Position numbers and translations under genes: made by a program. From Lachnospiraceae bacterium UBA6452 (GTDB lineage Bacteria > Bacillota > Clostridia > Lachnospirales > Lachnospiraceae): 6,401 bases of DNA. Shown one piece after another: positions 5,491 through 6,401 of the stretch. Under the pieces are notes generated by a model that worked only from the letters and a program-made list of their open reading frames with translations, was not told where the DNA came from and did no database searches. Where the stretch lies: the NCBI GenBank assembly GCA_002441865.1, contig DJNY01000005.1, positions 1 through 6,401 on the forward strand, written 5' to 3'. How positions within the stretch are numbered: the stretch's first letter is position 1; the number at the start of each line of letters is the position of its first letter.

Positions 5491-6401
5491 ATGAGACATG
5501 TAATGAGTCCACTGGATTTTACGACAGATGAACTTGAGCAGCTTTTCGATCTGGCTGCAGACATCGAAAAAAATCCACAGAAATACGCACACAGGTGCGA
5601 CGGAAAGAAGCTTGCAACCTGCTTCTACGAACCAAGTACCAGAACCCGATTGAGCTTTGAAAGCGCCATGATCAATCTGGGCGGACAAGTCATCGGTTTT
5701 TCCGATGCAGGTTCCTCTTCCGCATCCAAAGGAGAAAGCGTTTCCGATACGATCCGCGTCATTTCCTGCTTTGCAGACATCTGCGCCATGCGTCATCCAA
5801 AAGAAGGTGCTCCGATGGTTGCTGCCGCACATTCCCGCATTCCGGTCATCAACGCCGGTGATGGTGGACATCAGCATCCGACCCAGACGCTGACAGATCT
5901 TCTGACGATCCGCAGCCTGAAAGGACGCCTCAATCATTTCACGATCGGGCTTTGCGGCGACCTGAAATTCGGTCGTACTGTTCATTCCCTGATCCGTGCG
6001 CTGGTTCGCTATGAGGATATCCACTTTGTATTCATCTCCCCGGAAGAACTGCGTGTTCCTGATTATATCACGGATATGCTCAAAGAAATGGGCATCTCAT
6101 ATGAAGAAAATACCAGTCTGGAAGACACAATCGCAGATCTGGATCTGCTTTACATGACAAGAGTCCAGAAAGAACGTTTCTTCAACGAAGAAGACTATGT
6201 CAGATTAAAAGATTTCTATATTCTGAACAAACAGAAAATGGAGCTCGCCAAACCGGATATGCTTGTACTTCATCCGCTTCCGCGTGTCAACGAGATTTCC
6301 GTTGAAGTAGACGACGATCCGAGAGCTGTTTACTTCAAGCAGGTTCAGTATGGTGTCTATGTCCGTATGGCACTGATCCTGACACTGCTTGATCTTGCAT
6401 A
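5491..6401 (+). CDS. pyrB: Aspartate carbamoyltransferase catalytic subunit
   Basis: PyrB makes N-carbamoyl-aspartate from carbamoyl phosphate and aspartate, the committed step of pyrimidine synthesis, in the cytoplasm. I translated 303 codons. The carbamoyl-phosphate site is [12 protein letters not shown] (46-57), the mobile 80s loop is SSSASKGES (75-83) with its lysine K80, RHPKEG follows at 101-106, and [17 protein letters not shown] (121-137) is typical. [11 protein letters not shown] (156-166) and HPLPRVNEI (261-269) belong to the aspartate side. HPLP rather than HCLP separates it from ornithine carbamoyltransferase. The start at ATG 5491 has AAAGGAGA about seven bases upstream; ATG 5464 is a rival. 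The final bases at 6400-6401 are 'ta' in the codon after Ala303, so TAA or TAG probably comes next and the protein would be full length. A pyrI regulatory subunit gene may follow outside the window. The leader is rich in hairpins, and I found no convincing promoter of its own. Confidence 0.96.
   Translation, partial: MRHVMSPLDFTTDELEQLFDLAADIEKNPQKYAHRCDGKKLATCFYEPSTRTRLSFESAMINLGGQVIGFSDAGSSSASKGESVSDTIRVISCFADICAMRHPKEGAPMVAAAHSRIPVINAGDGGHQHPTQTLTDLLTIRSLKGRLNHFTIGLCGDLKFGRTVHSLIRALVRYEDIHFVFISPEELRVPDYITDMLKEMGISYEENTSLEDTIADLDLLYMTRVQKERFFNEEDYVRLKDFYILNKQKMELAKPDMLVLHPLPRVNEISVEVDDDPRAVYFKQVQYGVYVRMALILTLLDLA

Noticed and set aside
5470..6024. Minus-strand open frame of 184 codons
   Set aside because: It is antisense to pyrB, whose catalytic motifs are all intact on the plus strand.

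Overview
The window looks like chromosomal DNA from a Gram-positive anaerobe of the class Clostridia, most plausibly a Lachnospiraceae-type gut organism. This is inferred from the gene order folC-folE-HD protein-folP, from strong AGGAGG-type ribosome binding sites, from moderate G+C by eye, and from the style of the proteins (clostridial FolC, MATE, CmpB-like and PyrB variants). I see no insertion sequence, phage gene, CRISPR array, tRNA or rRNA. This is ordinary housekeeping chromosome with a few points worth a second look.

Positions 1-2684 hold a tightly packed folate operon on the minus strand, read from right to left. It starts with folC (dihydrofolate/folylpolyglutamate synthase), whose TGA stop overlaps a possible GTG start of folE (GTP cyclohydrolase I). 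Next come a small HD-domain phosphohydrolase with a cysteine-rich tail and then folP (dihydropteroate synthase), which leaves the window at position 1. FolE opens the pterin branch, FolP joins the pterin to p-aminobenzoate, and FolC adds glutamate. The HD protein sits where an enzyme removing phosphates from dihydroneopterin triphosphate would be needed, and it is the most interesting gene here. The folC leader (2685-2799) contains a TTGACA promoter candidate and a small inverted repeat.

Positions 2800-4536 hold two membrane-protein genes that converge and overlap by 18 bp. One is a 128-residue CmpB-like 'putative ABC transporter permease' on the plus strand. The other is a MATE-family efflux transporter on the minus strand. 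The MATE gene has its own promoter, TTGCAA-16-TACAAT, in the 240-bp divergent gap to the next gene.

Positions 4777-5316 encode a small nitroreductase-family flavoprotein on the plus strand, with a consensus TATAAT box and an excellent ribosome binding site. A long hairpin at 5321-5356 follows it.

Positions 5357-5490 form a non-coding leader unusually rich in inverted repeats. It is followed by pyrB (aspartate carbamoyltransferase), whose last visible bases, 'ta', are probably the first two of its stop codon. The leader contains an alternative in-frame pyrB start with its own strong ribosome binding site inside a hairpin. This suggests, without proving, RNA-level control of pyrimidine synthesis.
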